From Polaribacter sp. Z022 (GTDB lineage: Bacteria; Bacteroidota; Bacteroidia; Flavobacteriales; Flavobacteriaceae): 64,000 nucleotides of DNA. The stretch's first letter is position 1, and each line of letters starts with the position of its first letter. The notes under the pieces are model-generated. The model searched no databases and was not told where the DNA came from. It was given only the letters and a program-made list of their open reading frames with translations. The stretch spans positions 310,001 to 374,000 of the forward strand of contig NZ_JALCZO010000003.1 in assembly GCF_023555495.1 (NCBI RefSeq). The letters are read 5' to 3'. Positions 9,554 to 17,699 of this stretch are shown one piece after another. The position numbers were made by a program, and so were the translations under genes.

Positions 9554-9655
9554 AGTATGAGGATTTCTCTTTTAGCGAGTGCAATATACAAAAAAACTAA
9601 TTAATAACTTTTTTACACTATAGGGGAAAACACCCAAATTTACAATTTAATAATA

Positions 9656-11689
9656 TTACACTACTCTTTTCAGTTTTTCTGACAACCTAATTCTTAATGA
9701 ATTATAACTCATTATATCTTCTTTTTCTTCTGTAGAATACTCTTTTCCTTCTTGTAAAAACTCATTAACCAGCCTTTCTATTAAAATTCTACGCAAATTA
9801 AAAATTACATCAGGTATTGCTTTAGATAAAACCTCAACTGCAGTTTTAACTCCAATATTTTGTCCTTCCCAATTACTTAACCTTTTATTAGGATTTTCTT
9901 CATCCATTAAAATTGAAGTAACTATTGTTCTTATATCTGGGTTTTTATGATTAATTAGACTATCTATTTGTAATTTTTCTGACTGGTTTAATTGATGAAT
10001 CATTTCAGTATAAATTTCTTGAAAAAGAGGATTTGTAAACTCTGTTTCATCTTCTTGAAGATGTAAATAGATTTCTGAAGAAACAGAATTTGTATATTTT
10101 CTTATAGTAACAGATTCTTTTCCATATTCATCTACATTTGTAACTTCTTCAACAAAATCTACTTCTTCATTTCCATAAAGCACTAAATTTTTAATAATTT
10201 CTTTTTCTAAAATAGAGAGTTGATCTATTTTTTCTGAAGAAACAACACCTCCTTTTACTATCCCCATTTGAGCTTGTTCCATTTCCATAAAATATTCTGG
10301 AGGTGGTTGGTTTGGATCTTGTGGTGGTTGATTTTGTTGCTGCTGATATCTATTTTGTTGCTTAGTAGCTTTGTTTTTATCTTGAATACCTTTCTTTAAC
10401 AATTGAGCTAATTCACTAAACAAAACACGTTCAGAAATATCCATGATTCTTGCGCATTCTTGCACATACACTTCACGTTGAATTCCATCTGGAATTTTAG
10501 AAATACTTGTTACAATATCTCTTATTACTCCTGCTTTTTTAATTGGATCGTTATTAGAATCTTTAAGTAAAAGTGATACTTTAAAATTGATGAAATCTTG
10601 CGCAGAATCTTCTAAATAGTTTTTTAAATCTGCATCAGAATTTGCTTTTGCAAAACTATCTGGGTCTTCACCTTCTGGAAACTGAACAACTTTTACGTTC
10701 ATTCCTTGTTCTAGAATCAAATCGATTCCACGAATAGAAGCTCTTATTCCTGCTGCATCTCCATCAAAAAGAACTGTAATATTTTTTGTTAATCTATTTA
10801 CCAAACGTATTTGATCTGATGTTAAAGCTGTACCAGATGAAGCTACAACATTCTCTATTCCAGATTGGTTAAAAGAAATAACATCTGTATAACCTTCTAC
10901 TAAAAAACAATTGTCTTGTTTCGCAATTTCTTTTTTAGCTTGATAAATTCCGTAAAGAATTTTACTCTTATGGTAAATATCACTCTCAGGTGAATTTAAA
11001 TATTTGGCAGCTTTTTTATCGGCAGTTAAAATACGTCCTCCAAATCCTAAAATACGTCCAGACATAGAATGTATAGGAAACATTACACGTCCTTTAAAAC
11101 GATCAAATTGTTTGTTTTCTTTTACAATTGTTAATCCTGTTGAAGCTAAATATTTTAAATCATATCCTTTAGCTAAAGCCGCTTTTGTAAAATTATCCCA
11201 TTCATCAATACAATATCCTAAATCGAATTTTTTAATGGTATCTTCTCTAAAACCACGTTCTTTAAAATAACTTAAACCAATTGCTTTTCCTTTGTTAGAA
11301 TTCAGCATGATATCATGAAAATAGTCTTTGGCAAATTTAGATACCATAAACATACTTTCTCTTTCATTCATTTGAGCTTTTTCTTCTGAAGTTTGCTCAG
11401 TTTCTTCAATTTCTATATTGTACTTTTTAGCCAACCAACGTAAAGCTTCTGGGTATGAATAATGCTCATGTTCCATTAAAAAAGAAACTGCATTACCACC
11501 TTTACCTGTAGAAAAATCTTTCCAGATTTGTTTTACTGGAGACACCATAAATGATGGCGATTTTTCATCTGTAAAAGGGCTCAATCCTTTAAAGTTAGAC
11601 CCGGCTTTTTTAAGTTGAACAAACTCACCAATAACTTCTTCTACTCTTGCAGATTCGAAAATACGGTCTATAGAACTTCTTGATATCAT
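9656..11689 (-). CDS. dnaG: DNA primase DnaG
   Basis: Synthesises RNA primers at the replication fork, working with the DnaB helicase. The 677 residues contain the N-terminal primase domain, the Toprim core (VEGYTD, then LFDGDAAG and a DPDSFAK acidic motif) and a helicase-interacting C-terminus; a Gln/Pro-rich linker follows the core. Oddly the N-terminal CHC2 zinc ribbon has lost its metal ligands: where E. coli has CCPFH and CFGCG, this protein has LSPFT and DFSTG, so Cys, His, Cys and Cys are all replaced, while the surrounding fold motifs (EKSPSFMVSP, GGNAVSFLM) remain. A perfect -7 box lies just upstream. Confidence 0.95.
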   Translation of the reverse strand: MISRSSIDRIFESARVEEVIGEFVQLKKAGSNFKGLSPFTDEKSPSFMVSPVKQIWKDFSTGKGGNAVSFLMEHEHYSYPEALRWLAKKYNIEIEETEQTSEEKAQMNERESMFMVSKFAKDYFHDIMLNSNKGKAIGLSYFKERGFREDTIKKFDLGYCIDEWDNFTKAALAKGYDLKYLASTGLTIVKENKQFDRFKGRVMFPIHSMSGRILGFGGRILTADKKAAKYLNSPESDIYHKSKILYGIYQAKKEIAKQDNCFLVEGYTDVISFNQSGIENVVASSGTALTSDQIRLVNRLTKNITVLFDGDAAGIRASIRGIDLILEQGMNVKVVQFPEGEDPDSFAKANSDADLKNYLEDSAQDFINFKVSLLLKDSNNDPIKKAGVIRDIVTSISKIPDGIQREVYVQECARIMDISERVLFSELAQLLKKGIQDKNKATKQQNRYQQQQNQPPQDPNQPPPEYFMEMEQAQMGIVKGGVVSSEKIDQLSILEKEIIKNLVLYGNEEVDFVEEVTNVDEYGKESVTIRKYTNSVSSEIYLHLQEDETEFTNPLFQEIYTEMIHQLNQSEKLQIDSLINHKNPDIRTIVTSILMDEENPNKRLSNWEGQNIGVKTAVEVLSKAIPDVIFNLRRILIERLVNEFLQEGKEYSTEEKEDIMSYNSLRIRLSEKLKRVV

Positions 11690-11715
11690 TAATTGGTTAT
11701 ATTGAAAAAGGAAAA

Positions 11716-11723
11716 CAAATATA
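11716..11723 (-). promoter_or_regulatory. -7 box TATATTTG of dnaG
   Basis: On the minus strand TATATTTG fits TAnnTTTG exactly, 26 nt before the dnaG ATG. With the clpX terminator upstream it shows dnaG is transcribed separately. Confidence 0.6.
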
Positions 11724-11744
11724 AGAATTAGAATAGGTATCTAA

Positions 11745-11782
11745 ATTAAAAAACCTCATTAAATACATAATGAGGTTTTTGT
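11745..11782 (-). terminator. clpX terminator
   Basis: AAAAACCTCATT and AATGAGGTTTTT form a hairpin; the minus-strand side continues with T-rich sequence. It separates clpX from dnaG. Confidence 0.75.
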
Positions 11783-11811
11783 TTTATTTCGTTTAAAACG
11801 ATTTATTATTT

Positions 11812-13050
11812 TTAAGAAGCTGCTTTTAACTTCTTTAAAGTTGTATTTGTTAATTTAGACTCTGCATATTCTTTGGTTACATTAAATTCTTTTTGATCAG
11901 AACTTGGTAAATCAAACATAGCGTCTGTAAAAATTGCTTCACACAAAGAACGTAATCCTCTTGCTCCTAACTTATACTCTACAGCTTTGTCTACAATATA
12001 ATTTAACGCTTCTTCTTCAATTGTAAATTCAACTTCATCCATTCCAAATAACTTTGCATATTGCTTAATTATTGAATTTTTAGGTTCTGTTAAAATTGCT
12101 CTTAATGTTTTAGCATCTAAAGGATTCATGTAGCTTAAAACTGGCAAACGACCTATGATTTCTGGTATTAAACCAAATGCTTTTAAATCTATAGGAGTTA
12201 TATATTGCAATAAATTTTCTTCATCAATTTTATCTTCTTCTAAAGAAGCACCAAAACCAACAGCTTGCCTATTTAAACGTTTGCTAATCATTCTATCTAT
12301 TCCAGAAAATGCTCCTCCTGCAATAAATAAAATATCTTTTGTGTTTACCTCAATAAATTTTTGTTCTGGATGTTTTCTTCCACCTTTAGGCGCAACATTT
12401 ACAACAGAACCTTCTAATAATTTTAATAAAGCTTGTTGTACACCTTCTCCAGAAACATCTCTTGTAATTGATGGATTGTCTCCTTTACGAGCAATTTTAT
12501 CAATTTCATCAATAAAAACAATACCTCTTTCTGCTTTTTCTACATCGTAATCTGCAGCTTGTAAAAGTCTACTTAAAATACTTTCTACATCTTCACCAAC
12601 ATAACCTGCTTGTGTTAAAACTGTAGCATCTACTATAGAAAAAGGTACATTTAACATTCTTGCAATGGTACGTGCAACTAATGTTTTACCTGTACCTGTT
12701 TCTCCTACCAAAACAATGTTCGATTTTTCTATCTCTACATCATCTTCTGTATTTTTATCTTGTAAAAGACGTTTGTAATGATTGTAAACTGCCACAGCCA
12801 TTGCTCTTTTAGTTTCATCTTGACCAATGATATATTGATCTAAAAAGTCTTTTATTTCAATTGGTTTTTTTAGAATTAAATCTTTTGATAGACTATTAGA
12901 TTTTGCATCAGAAATTTCTTCTTCTACAATACCATGAGCTTGCTCAATACATTTATCGCAAATATGAGCATCCATACCTGCAATTAACAAGTCTGTTTCT
13001 GCTTTCTTTCGTCCGCAAAACGAACACTCTAAGTTTTCTTCTTTCGACAT
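11812..13050 (-). CDS. clpX: ATP-dependent Clp protease ATPase subunit ClpX
   Basis: AAA+ unfoldase that feeds tagged proteins to ClpP. The 412 residues show the N-terminal four-Cys zinc domain (CSFCGRKKAE...CDKC), Walker A GETGTGKT, Walker B VFIDEIDKI, the pore loop region AGYVGED, and sensor/arginine motifs (GGRKHPEQ, LGARGLRS). An IGF-type ClpP-contact loop is not obvious as IGF: the corresponding region reads KRLNRQAVGFGA. It follows clpP with a 34-nt gap, the usual clpP-clpX order, and ends in a terminator. Confidence 0.97.
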   Translation of the reverse strand: MSKEENLECSFCGRKKAETDLLIAGMDAHICDKCIEQAHGIVEEEISDAKSNSLSKDLILKKPIEIKDFLDQYIIGQDETKRAMAVAVYNHYKRLLQDKNTEDDVEIEKSNIVLVGETGTGKTLVARTIARMLNVPFSIVDATVLTQAGYVGEDVESILSRLLQAADYDVEKAERGIVFIDEIDKIARKGDNPSITRDVSGEGVQQALLKLLEGSVVNVAPKGGRKHPEQKFIEVNTKDILFIAGGAFSGIDRMISKRLNRQAVGFGASLEEDKIDEENLLQYITPIDLKAFGLIPEIIGRLPVLSYMNPLDAKTLRAILTEPKNSIIKQYAKLFGMDEVEFTIEEEALNYIVDKAVEYKLGARGLRSLCEAIFTDAMFDLPSSDQKEFNVTKEYAESKLTNTTLKKLKAAS

Positions 13051-13084
13051 TATAATCCGCTTTTTACTTTTGGCAATTAGTTTT

Positions 13085-13744
13085 TTATTTTCTTGCTAAA
13101 ACTTCATCAATCATACCGTAAGCTTTTGCTTCATCGGCTTTCATCCAATAATCTCTATCAGAATCGTTGTGTACTTTCTCTATTGTTTGTCCTGAATGGT
13201 TTGCAATAATAGCATACAATTCATCTTTTAACTTTAAGATTTCTCTTGCAGTAATTTCGATATCAGACGCTTGTCCTTGTGCTCCACCTAATGGTTGGTG
13301 AATCATAATTCTTGAATGTGGTAATGCAGAACGTTTTCCTTTTTGACCTGCACACATTAAAACAGCTCCCATAGAAGCAGCCATTCCTGTACAAATTGTT
13401 GCAACATCTGGCTTTATAAACTGCATGGTATCATAAATACCTAAACCTGCATACACACCTCCTCCTGGAGAGTTAATATAAATTGAAATATCTTTATTAG
13501 CATCTACACTTTCTAAAAACAATAATTGCGCCTGAATAACATTTGCTACTTGATCGTTAATTCCTGTTCCTAAAAAAATAATTCTATCCATCATTAAACG
13601 AGAAAAAACATCCATTTGAGTAATGTTCATTTGACGTTCTTCCATAATATATGGTGTTAAACTACTAGTAATTTTATTGTAGTAAGCACTATTTATTCCA
13701 TGATGTTTTGTTGCGTATTTTTCGAACTCTTTTCCGTAATCCAT
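13085..13744 (-). CDS. clpP: ATP-dependent Clp protease proteolytic subunit ClpP
   Basis: Serine protease forming a double heptamer barrel with ClpX as unfoldase. Catalytic triad residues are visible: Ser124 in GMAASMGA, His149 in MIHQPLGG and Asp198 in SDRDYW. The oxyanion glycine loop SPGGGVYAG is intact. Length 219 aa is normal, with a somewhat long N-terminal extension of about 30 residues. Upstream is tig, separated by a terminator; clpX follows directly. Confidence 0.97.
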   Translation of the reverse strand: MDYGKEFEKYATKHHGINSAYYNKITSSLTPYIMEERQMNITQMDVFSRLMMDRIIFLGTGINDQVANVIQAQLLFLESVDANKDISIYINSPGGGVYAGLGIYDTMQFIKPDVATICTGMAASMGAVLMCAGQKGKRSALPHSRIMIHQPLGGAQGQASDIEITAREILKLKDELYAIIANHSGQTIEKVHNDSDRDYWMKADEAKAYGMIDEVLARK

Positions 13745-13820
13745 TTTCGTGATTCTGTTTTAAGTTTAATATTGTAAATATAAGAACTATTCTCTTAATA
13801 TTTTGTTACATATAGTCGCT

Positions 13821-13853
13821 AAAAAAACCTGAATCTAACAATTCAGGTTTTTT
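13821..13853 (-). terminator. tig terminator
   Basis: AAAAAAACCTGAAT pairs with ATTCAGGTTTTTT; T run on the minus strand. It separates tig from clpP. Confidence 0.75.
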
Positions 13854-13902
13854 ATATTGGGTCTTTACGAAAGAAAAATAATTGAAATAATCTCTTTTTA
13901 AC

Positions 13903-13932
13903 AAACAGGTTGCTTCGTTTCTCGCAATAACC
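13903..13932. repeat. Degenerate interspersed repeat (TTGCTTCGT...CTCGCAAT type)
   Basis: TTGCTTCGTTTCTCGCAATAAC lies between tig and its terminator. It resembles, by eye, the partly matching sequence at 51516-51540 (GATCGCTTCGT ... ACAATGACA) in the repeat block. Assignment to a repeat family is from memory of similar sequences and is unverified. Confidence 0.35.
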
Positions 13933-13942
13933 TTAACATTTG

Positions 13943-15265
13943 TTATTTGTATACTTCTTTTATAAAATCTTCGTAAGAAAGCTCTTTTGATTTAAATTTC
14001 ATGTTCTCTTTGTAAAAAGTCAATAATTTTTGACTGATTAATTGAGATTGTAATTTTTGAGCTTCTTCTTGGTTTTGTAAGATTCTACCAGCAATATCAT
14101 CTAATTCTTTTTCTTCTGGATTCATGTTACCAAACTGAGCCATTTGTTGACGGATAAATACCTTAGCATAATCTACCAATTCTTGATACTCTAATTTGAT
14201 ATCATTATCTTTCATAATCTTACCTTCGATTAATTGATAACGTAAACCTTTTTCAGATTTTTCGTACTCTGCAGCAGCTTCTTCAGCTGTTAACGCTTTT
14301 TCTCCTGCTGTTGCTAACCATTTCTTTAAGAAATCTGCTGGTAAATCAAACTTAGTATTTTCTACTAAATGCTCTGTTACAGCATTTAATAATTGTTGAT
14401 CACCTTGTTGTAAGAATTGCTTTTCTGCATCTTCTTTAATTTTTTCTCTTAATTCTGTTACAGAGTTTACAGAACCATCTGCAAATAATTTATCAAATAA
14501 TTCTTTATCTAAATCTGCAGGTTCAGTTTTTGTAATTTCTTCTACAGTTAAAGAAACTTTAATATCTAAATCATGAATTACATCATGGTCTACACCTAAA
14601 ATGTGTTGTAATTTATGATCGTCTTCGAATAATTTCTTAGTATCTAATTCAATTACATCACCAACTTTTGCTCCTATTACTTTCTTTTCGTTTTTCTTCC
14701 CTTTAAGGTCATTAACTAAAAAAGTAGATTTTTTGTTGATATTATTTTCTTCGTTTACAAAAGTACCAGTTACATTAGAGTGCTCTGTAGCTTCATCTAA
14801 AGAACTCATTTTTCCATAACGAGTTTGAATATTCTTAACTTCTTCGTCAAGTAATTCTTCTGTAGCAACAATATTATATTGCTTTACTTTGTTTTTTCCT
14901 TTTAAATCTATTTCGAATTCTGGTACTAAACCTAACTCAAACTCAAAAGAAAAAGTTTCTGCATCCCAGTTAAAATCTTCTTGAATTCTTGGTAAAGGAT
15001 TTCCTAAGATGTCTAATTTTTCTTCAGTTATAAATTTGTTTAAAGAATCTTGTAAAAGCTTGTTAACCTCATCTATCATTATAGATTTACCATACTGCTT
15101 TTTAATCATTCCCATTGGCACATGTCCTTTTCTAAAACCAGGTACATCAGCCTTTTTACGATAATCAGTTAATAATTCTGTTACTTTTGCTTGATAGTCA
15201 TCAGCAACGATATCTACTTTTACAACTGCGTTTAACGCATCAATGTTTTCTTTTGTAATATTCAT
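13943..15265 (-). CDS. tig: Trigger factor
   Basis: Ribosome-associated chaperone that receives nascent chains. The N-terminal ribosome-binding domain is clear, with the signature PGFRKGHVPMGMIKKQYG (normally GFRxGxxP). The C-terminal helical arms run from about residue 250 to the end (NSVTELREKIKEDAEKQF, GKIMKDNDI). The middle region that in E. coli is an FKBP-type prolyl isomerase is here weakly similar (IGAKVGDVIELD at about 195), as is usual in Bacteroidota, so isomerase activity is doubtful. Length 440 aa. A perfect -7 box sits just upstream. Its position before clpP-clpX is the classic arrangement. Confidence 0.93.
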   Translation of the reverse strand: MNITKENIDALNAVVKVDIVADDYQAKVTELLTDYRKKADVPGFRKGHVPMGMIKKQYGKSIMIDEVNKLLQDSLNKFITEEKLDILGNPLPRIQEDFNWDAETFSFEFELGLVPEFEIDLKGKNKVKQYNIVATEELLDEEVKNIQTRYGKMSSLDEATEHSNVTGTFVNEENNINKKSTFLVNDLKGKKNEKKVIGAKVGDVIELDTKKLFEDDHKLQHILGVDHDVIHDLDIKVSLTVEEITKTEPADLDKELFDKLFADGSVNSVTELREKIKEDAEKQFLQQGDQQLLNAVTEHLVENTKFDLPADFLKKWLATAGEKALTAEEAAAEYEKSEKGLRYQLIEGKIMKDNDIKLEYQELVDYAKVFIRQQMAQFGNMNPEEKELDDIAGRILQNQEEAQKLQSQLISQKLLTFYKENMKFKSKELSYEDFIKEVYK

Positions 15266-15298
15266 TTCGTGTTCTCTTATTCTTTAAAAAATCGAGTG

Positions 15299-15306
15299 CA
15301 AAATTA
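15299..15306 (-). promoter_or_regulatory. -7 box TAATTTTG of tig
   Basis: Minus-strand TAATTTTG fits TAnnTTTG exactly and lies 33 nt before the tig ATG. Confidence 0.55.
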
Positions 15307-15351
15307 ATCATTTTAATTGATTGCACAAATGTTTAAATACTTCTATTTCAG

Positions 15352-15708
15352 TTATTTTAATGATTTCTTATCTTCTTTTAGTAAAGAAAATAAAGCTGAC
15401 CTAAAAATTGACAGTAAAACACTGAATAATAGGGCTGCAAAGAAACCAGATACAGCAAAACCACTTACCAAATTACTTGCTAATAAAATGATACATGCAT
15501 TAATTACAAACAAAAACAAACCTAAAGTTACAATTGTTGCTGGTAATGTAAAAAATATTATAAGTGGACGTATAAACATATTTAATAACGAAATAACAAC
15601 AGCTACAATAATTGCAGAAGTATAACCAGCTACTGTAATTCCGGGTAAAATATTAGCTAATACTATTACTGCTATTGCAGTAAGTAAGATTTTTAAAAAG
15701 GTTTTCAT
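15352..15708 (-). CDS. Small four-helix membrane protein, phage holin 4_2 / YvlD-like
   Basis: The 118-residue product is almost entirely hydrophobic, with four probable membrane helices (about 4-24, 30-50, 56-80 and 85-108) and a short basic tail KEDKKSLK. The pattern LLNMFIRPLIIFFTLPATIVTLGLF matches the family named 'phage holin family 4 superfamily IV' or YvlD-like, a chromosomal bacterial family without proven holin function. No phage genes are nearby, so a lysis role is not supported. It reads in the same direction as tig, 86 nt upstream of it. Confidence 0.75.
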   Translation of the reverse strand: MKTFLKILLTAIAVIVLANILPGITVAGYTSAIIVAVVISLLNMFIRPLIIFFTLPATIVTLGLFLFVINACIILLASNLVSGFAVSGFFAALLFSVLLSIFRSALFSLLKEDKKSLK

Positions 15709-15790
15709 ATAGATTATTTTAATATAGTTTATAGAATGCGAAAACTATACCAAATAAAAAAACATGAAGAAATGGCAGATTTTAAAAACT

Positions 15791-17527
15791 TTATTTTTTT
15801 AAGACACGCTTGTTAACTGTTCCTAATCCACTAGAAAAGCTAAAAATATAAAGACCTGATTTTAAATTAGAAACATCTATATTTTCATCTTTTAACGATT
15901 TGCTCACAATTAACTTACCTAATTGATCGTATATTTTTAAAGTATTAAAGTCTTGAATATTACTAATTTTTAAATTCTCTTTAACTGGATTAGGCCATAA
16001 ACTTATTGTGTTATTATTTAAAATATTTGACTCAATATTTAATGTTGATGCTTCAAAAACTCTTAATTCTAACAAACTAACCCAAGAACCTGTATAACCT
16101 TCTGCACCTGTAACAGTTATTTTTATAAACTGACCTTCAACTCCAGAAAACACATCTACAATAGGGCTTGCTTCTGTACCTTCTGTTGTATTGTTAGATC
16201 TATCTACAATTTCTGTATAAGTACCATTTTCTGTATCAGAAATAGAAATCGAATATTTATAGGCTCTATCTGAATAACATACTACTTCTGTTCTTTCTAC
16301 TGGATATTTTTTACCTAAATCTATAATTGCTGATTGAGGAAAACCAGACACTGACCATCTTGTAGATGTTAATCCATCTACTAAATTTTCTACTGCATTA
16401 TCAGAATGATGTGTACCTGTTCCTGTTATTGATTTATTTAAAGCTAAATTTGGACCTGAAGCATCTTCAATAACTGTAATTACACTTGTATCTGTAAAAC
16501 TTCCTTCTTTAGTAGTTACTGTAATTATTGCCTCTCCTACAGAAATAGGCGTTACAACTCCTGTCTCATTAACAGTAGCAACAGAAGTATTAGAACTACT
16601 ATATGTTACTCCTTTATTTGTTGCATTAGAAGGTGTTACTATTGCTGATAATTGATAAGCGCTACTTTGTGTTAAATTAACTGTACTTGGAGATAAAGAA
16701 ACACCAGAAACTGCTACTTCATCATGTACTACCGAAAAATCATACACTAAAACTTCACCGTAATTATTTGGGTCATCAGTGTCATCTCCTTCTTTTTCTG
16801 CATTACTTTGAGTATAGTTTCCAATTTTAAAGTAAGTTTCATCATAATTTAAATCCATTACAAAATCATTTTCTCCATCTTTTACCAAATAAGCATCTGC
16901 ATTTCCACTATTATAGGCAGCTAATAAATTATCATCTTCAGAATAGTAACAATAATGTTTACCATCTTCTACAACAAAAATAACTTCATGTTTTGTACCT
17001 AAAATATAATTTGTTTTAATAGTTAAATCTTCTCTTAACTTACCTCCATTAAATGATAAAAAAAGATGAGAATCTTCTAATCTTAACACCATAGAATCAT
17101 CTATACCATCATCTTTATTTCCGTGAATTTGAGTTGCAACTAAGTGAGATTTATTTATTGGTAAATGAGTAATTGCTTGCTTTACATACACCATATGTTT
17201 ACCTTCTGTAGTCCAATAAATATCTTTAGATCCATCAGTTTCACGTTCTCTTAATTCCGAACGTATATAACTAGAGTTTGGTGTTGTTCCATTATCGCTT
17301 CTTACTGGTGCTCTAAAAACTATAGCATTACCTGTATTATTTACATAAAAATATTCATTACTTGGTTCAGTACATAATGTTTTAACTTCACTTCCATTTG
17401 GATAAGTAATTTTCCACTGATTACAATTACTCATTAAATCTGCGGGCTTTTGAGCAAAAGAAACTGCATTAAAACAAGTTGATAAAAAGCAGTAAACTAT
17501 TAAAATGCGAAAATTACGAGTAACCAT
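15791..17527 (-). CDS. Secreted PL7 alginate lyase with Ig-like, F5/8C and T9SS sorting domains
   Basis: Cleaves alginate by beta-elimination. After a signal peptide (ends near FAQ, residue 26) comes a PL7 catalytic domain with its three signature blocks: RSELR (89-93), QIH (133-135) and YFKIGNYTQ (232-240). A BIG2 Ig-like domain follows (about 271-355), then a coagulation factor 5/8 C-type carbohydrate-binding domain (about 360-490, NLALNKSITGTG...VDGLTSTRW), and a type A type IX sorting domain (about 505-578, SLWPNPVKENLKI...LKSGLYIF). Export through the type IX system to the surface or medium is expected. Two palindromic operators lie upstream. No susCD pair or other polysaccharide genes adjoin it. 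Confidence 0.92.
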   Translation of the reverse strand: MVTRNFRILIVYCFLSTCFNAVSFAQKPADLMSNCNQWKITYPNGSEVKTLCTEPSNEYFYVNNTGNAIVFRAPVRSDNGTTPNSSYIRSELRERETDGSKDIYWTTEGKHMVYVKQAITHLPINKSHLVATQIHGNKDDGIDDSMVLRLEDSHLFLSFNGGKLREDLTIKTNYILGTKHEVIFVVEDGKHYCYYSEDDNLLAAYNSGNADAYLVKDGENDFVMDLNYDETYFKIGNYTQSNAEKEGDDTDDPNNYGEVLVYDFSVVHDEVAVSGVSLSPSTVNLTQSSAYQLSAIVTPSNATNKGVTYSSSNTSVATVNETGVVTPISVGEAIITVTTKEGSFTDTSVITVIEDASGPNLALNKSITGTGTHHSDNAVENLVDGLTSTRWSVSGFPQSAIIDLGKKYPVERTEVVCYSDRAYKYSISISDTENGTYTEIVDRSNNTTEGTEASPIVDVFSGVEGQFIKITVTGAEGYTGSWVSLLELRVFEASTLNIESNILNNNTISLWPNPVKENLKISNIQDFNTLKIYDQLGKLIVSKSLKDENIDVSNLKSGLYIFSFSSGLGTVNKRVLKK

Positions 17528-17565
17528 TTTTATGAATTATTTTGAGGGATTTACAATAAAAAAAC

Positions 17566-17591
17566 AATTAAATTGGTTAACCAATTTAATT
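17566..17591. promoter_or_regulatory. Palindromic operator 1 upstream of the alginate lyase
   Basis: A perfect 26-nt palindrome centred on GGTTAACC (17575-17582), core AATTGGTTAACCAATT, 38 nt before the start codon. The TTGGTnnACCAA core is like operators of FadR/UxuR-type GntR regulators; LacI-type regulators are an alternative. No regulator gene is adjacent. Confidence 0.7.
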
Positions 17592-17624
17592 TTACGCAAA
17601 ATAAGTATAAAAATAGAGATAAAA

Positions 17625-17646
17625 AAAAATTGGTTAACCAATTTTT
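17625..17646. promoter_or_regulatory. Palindromic operator 2 upstream of the alginate lyase
   Basis: A perfect 22-nt palindrome with the same core AATTGGTTAACCAATT as operator 1; the centres are 57 bp apart. A near-match -7 box (TTATTTTG, minus strand, 17596-17603) lies between the two sites, suggesting repression by a looped or paired dimer. Confidence 0.7.
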
Positions 17647-17656
17647 AATAAAATAA

Positions 17657-17692
17657 AAAACGCCTAATTTTATTTAAAAAATTAAGCGCTTA
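17657..17692 (-). terminator. nrdJ terminator
   Basis: On the minus strand CGCTTAATTTT pairs with AAAATTAGGCG (one G-U), followed by a T run. It lies 8 nt beyond the nrdJ stop and just before operator 2. Confidence 0.75.
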
Positions 17693-17699
17693 AAATATT

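Noticed and set aside
9358..13744. Replication origin near dnaG
   Set aside because: No DnaA-box cluster was seen (TTATNCACA repeats) and no dnaA/dnaN neighbours are present.
15317..15625. Plus-strand frame opposite the small membrane protein gene
   Set aside because: It is the shadow of the hydrophobic minus-strand gene (Lys/Asn-rich, no motif).
15352..15708. Phage holin, as the family name suggests
   Set aside because: No phage genes are near; the holin 4_2/YvlD family name is historical and the protein looks like a chromosomal four-helix membrane protein.
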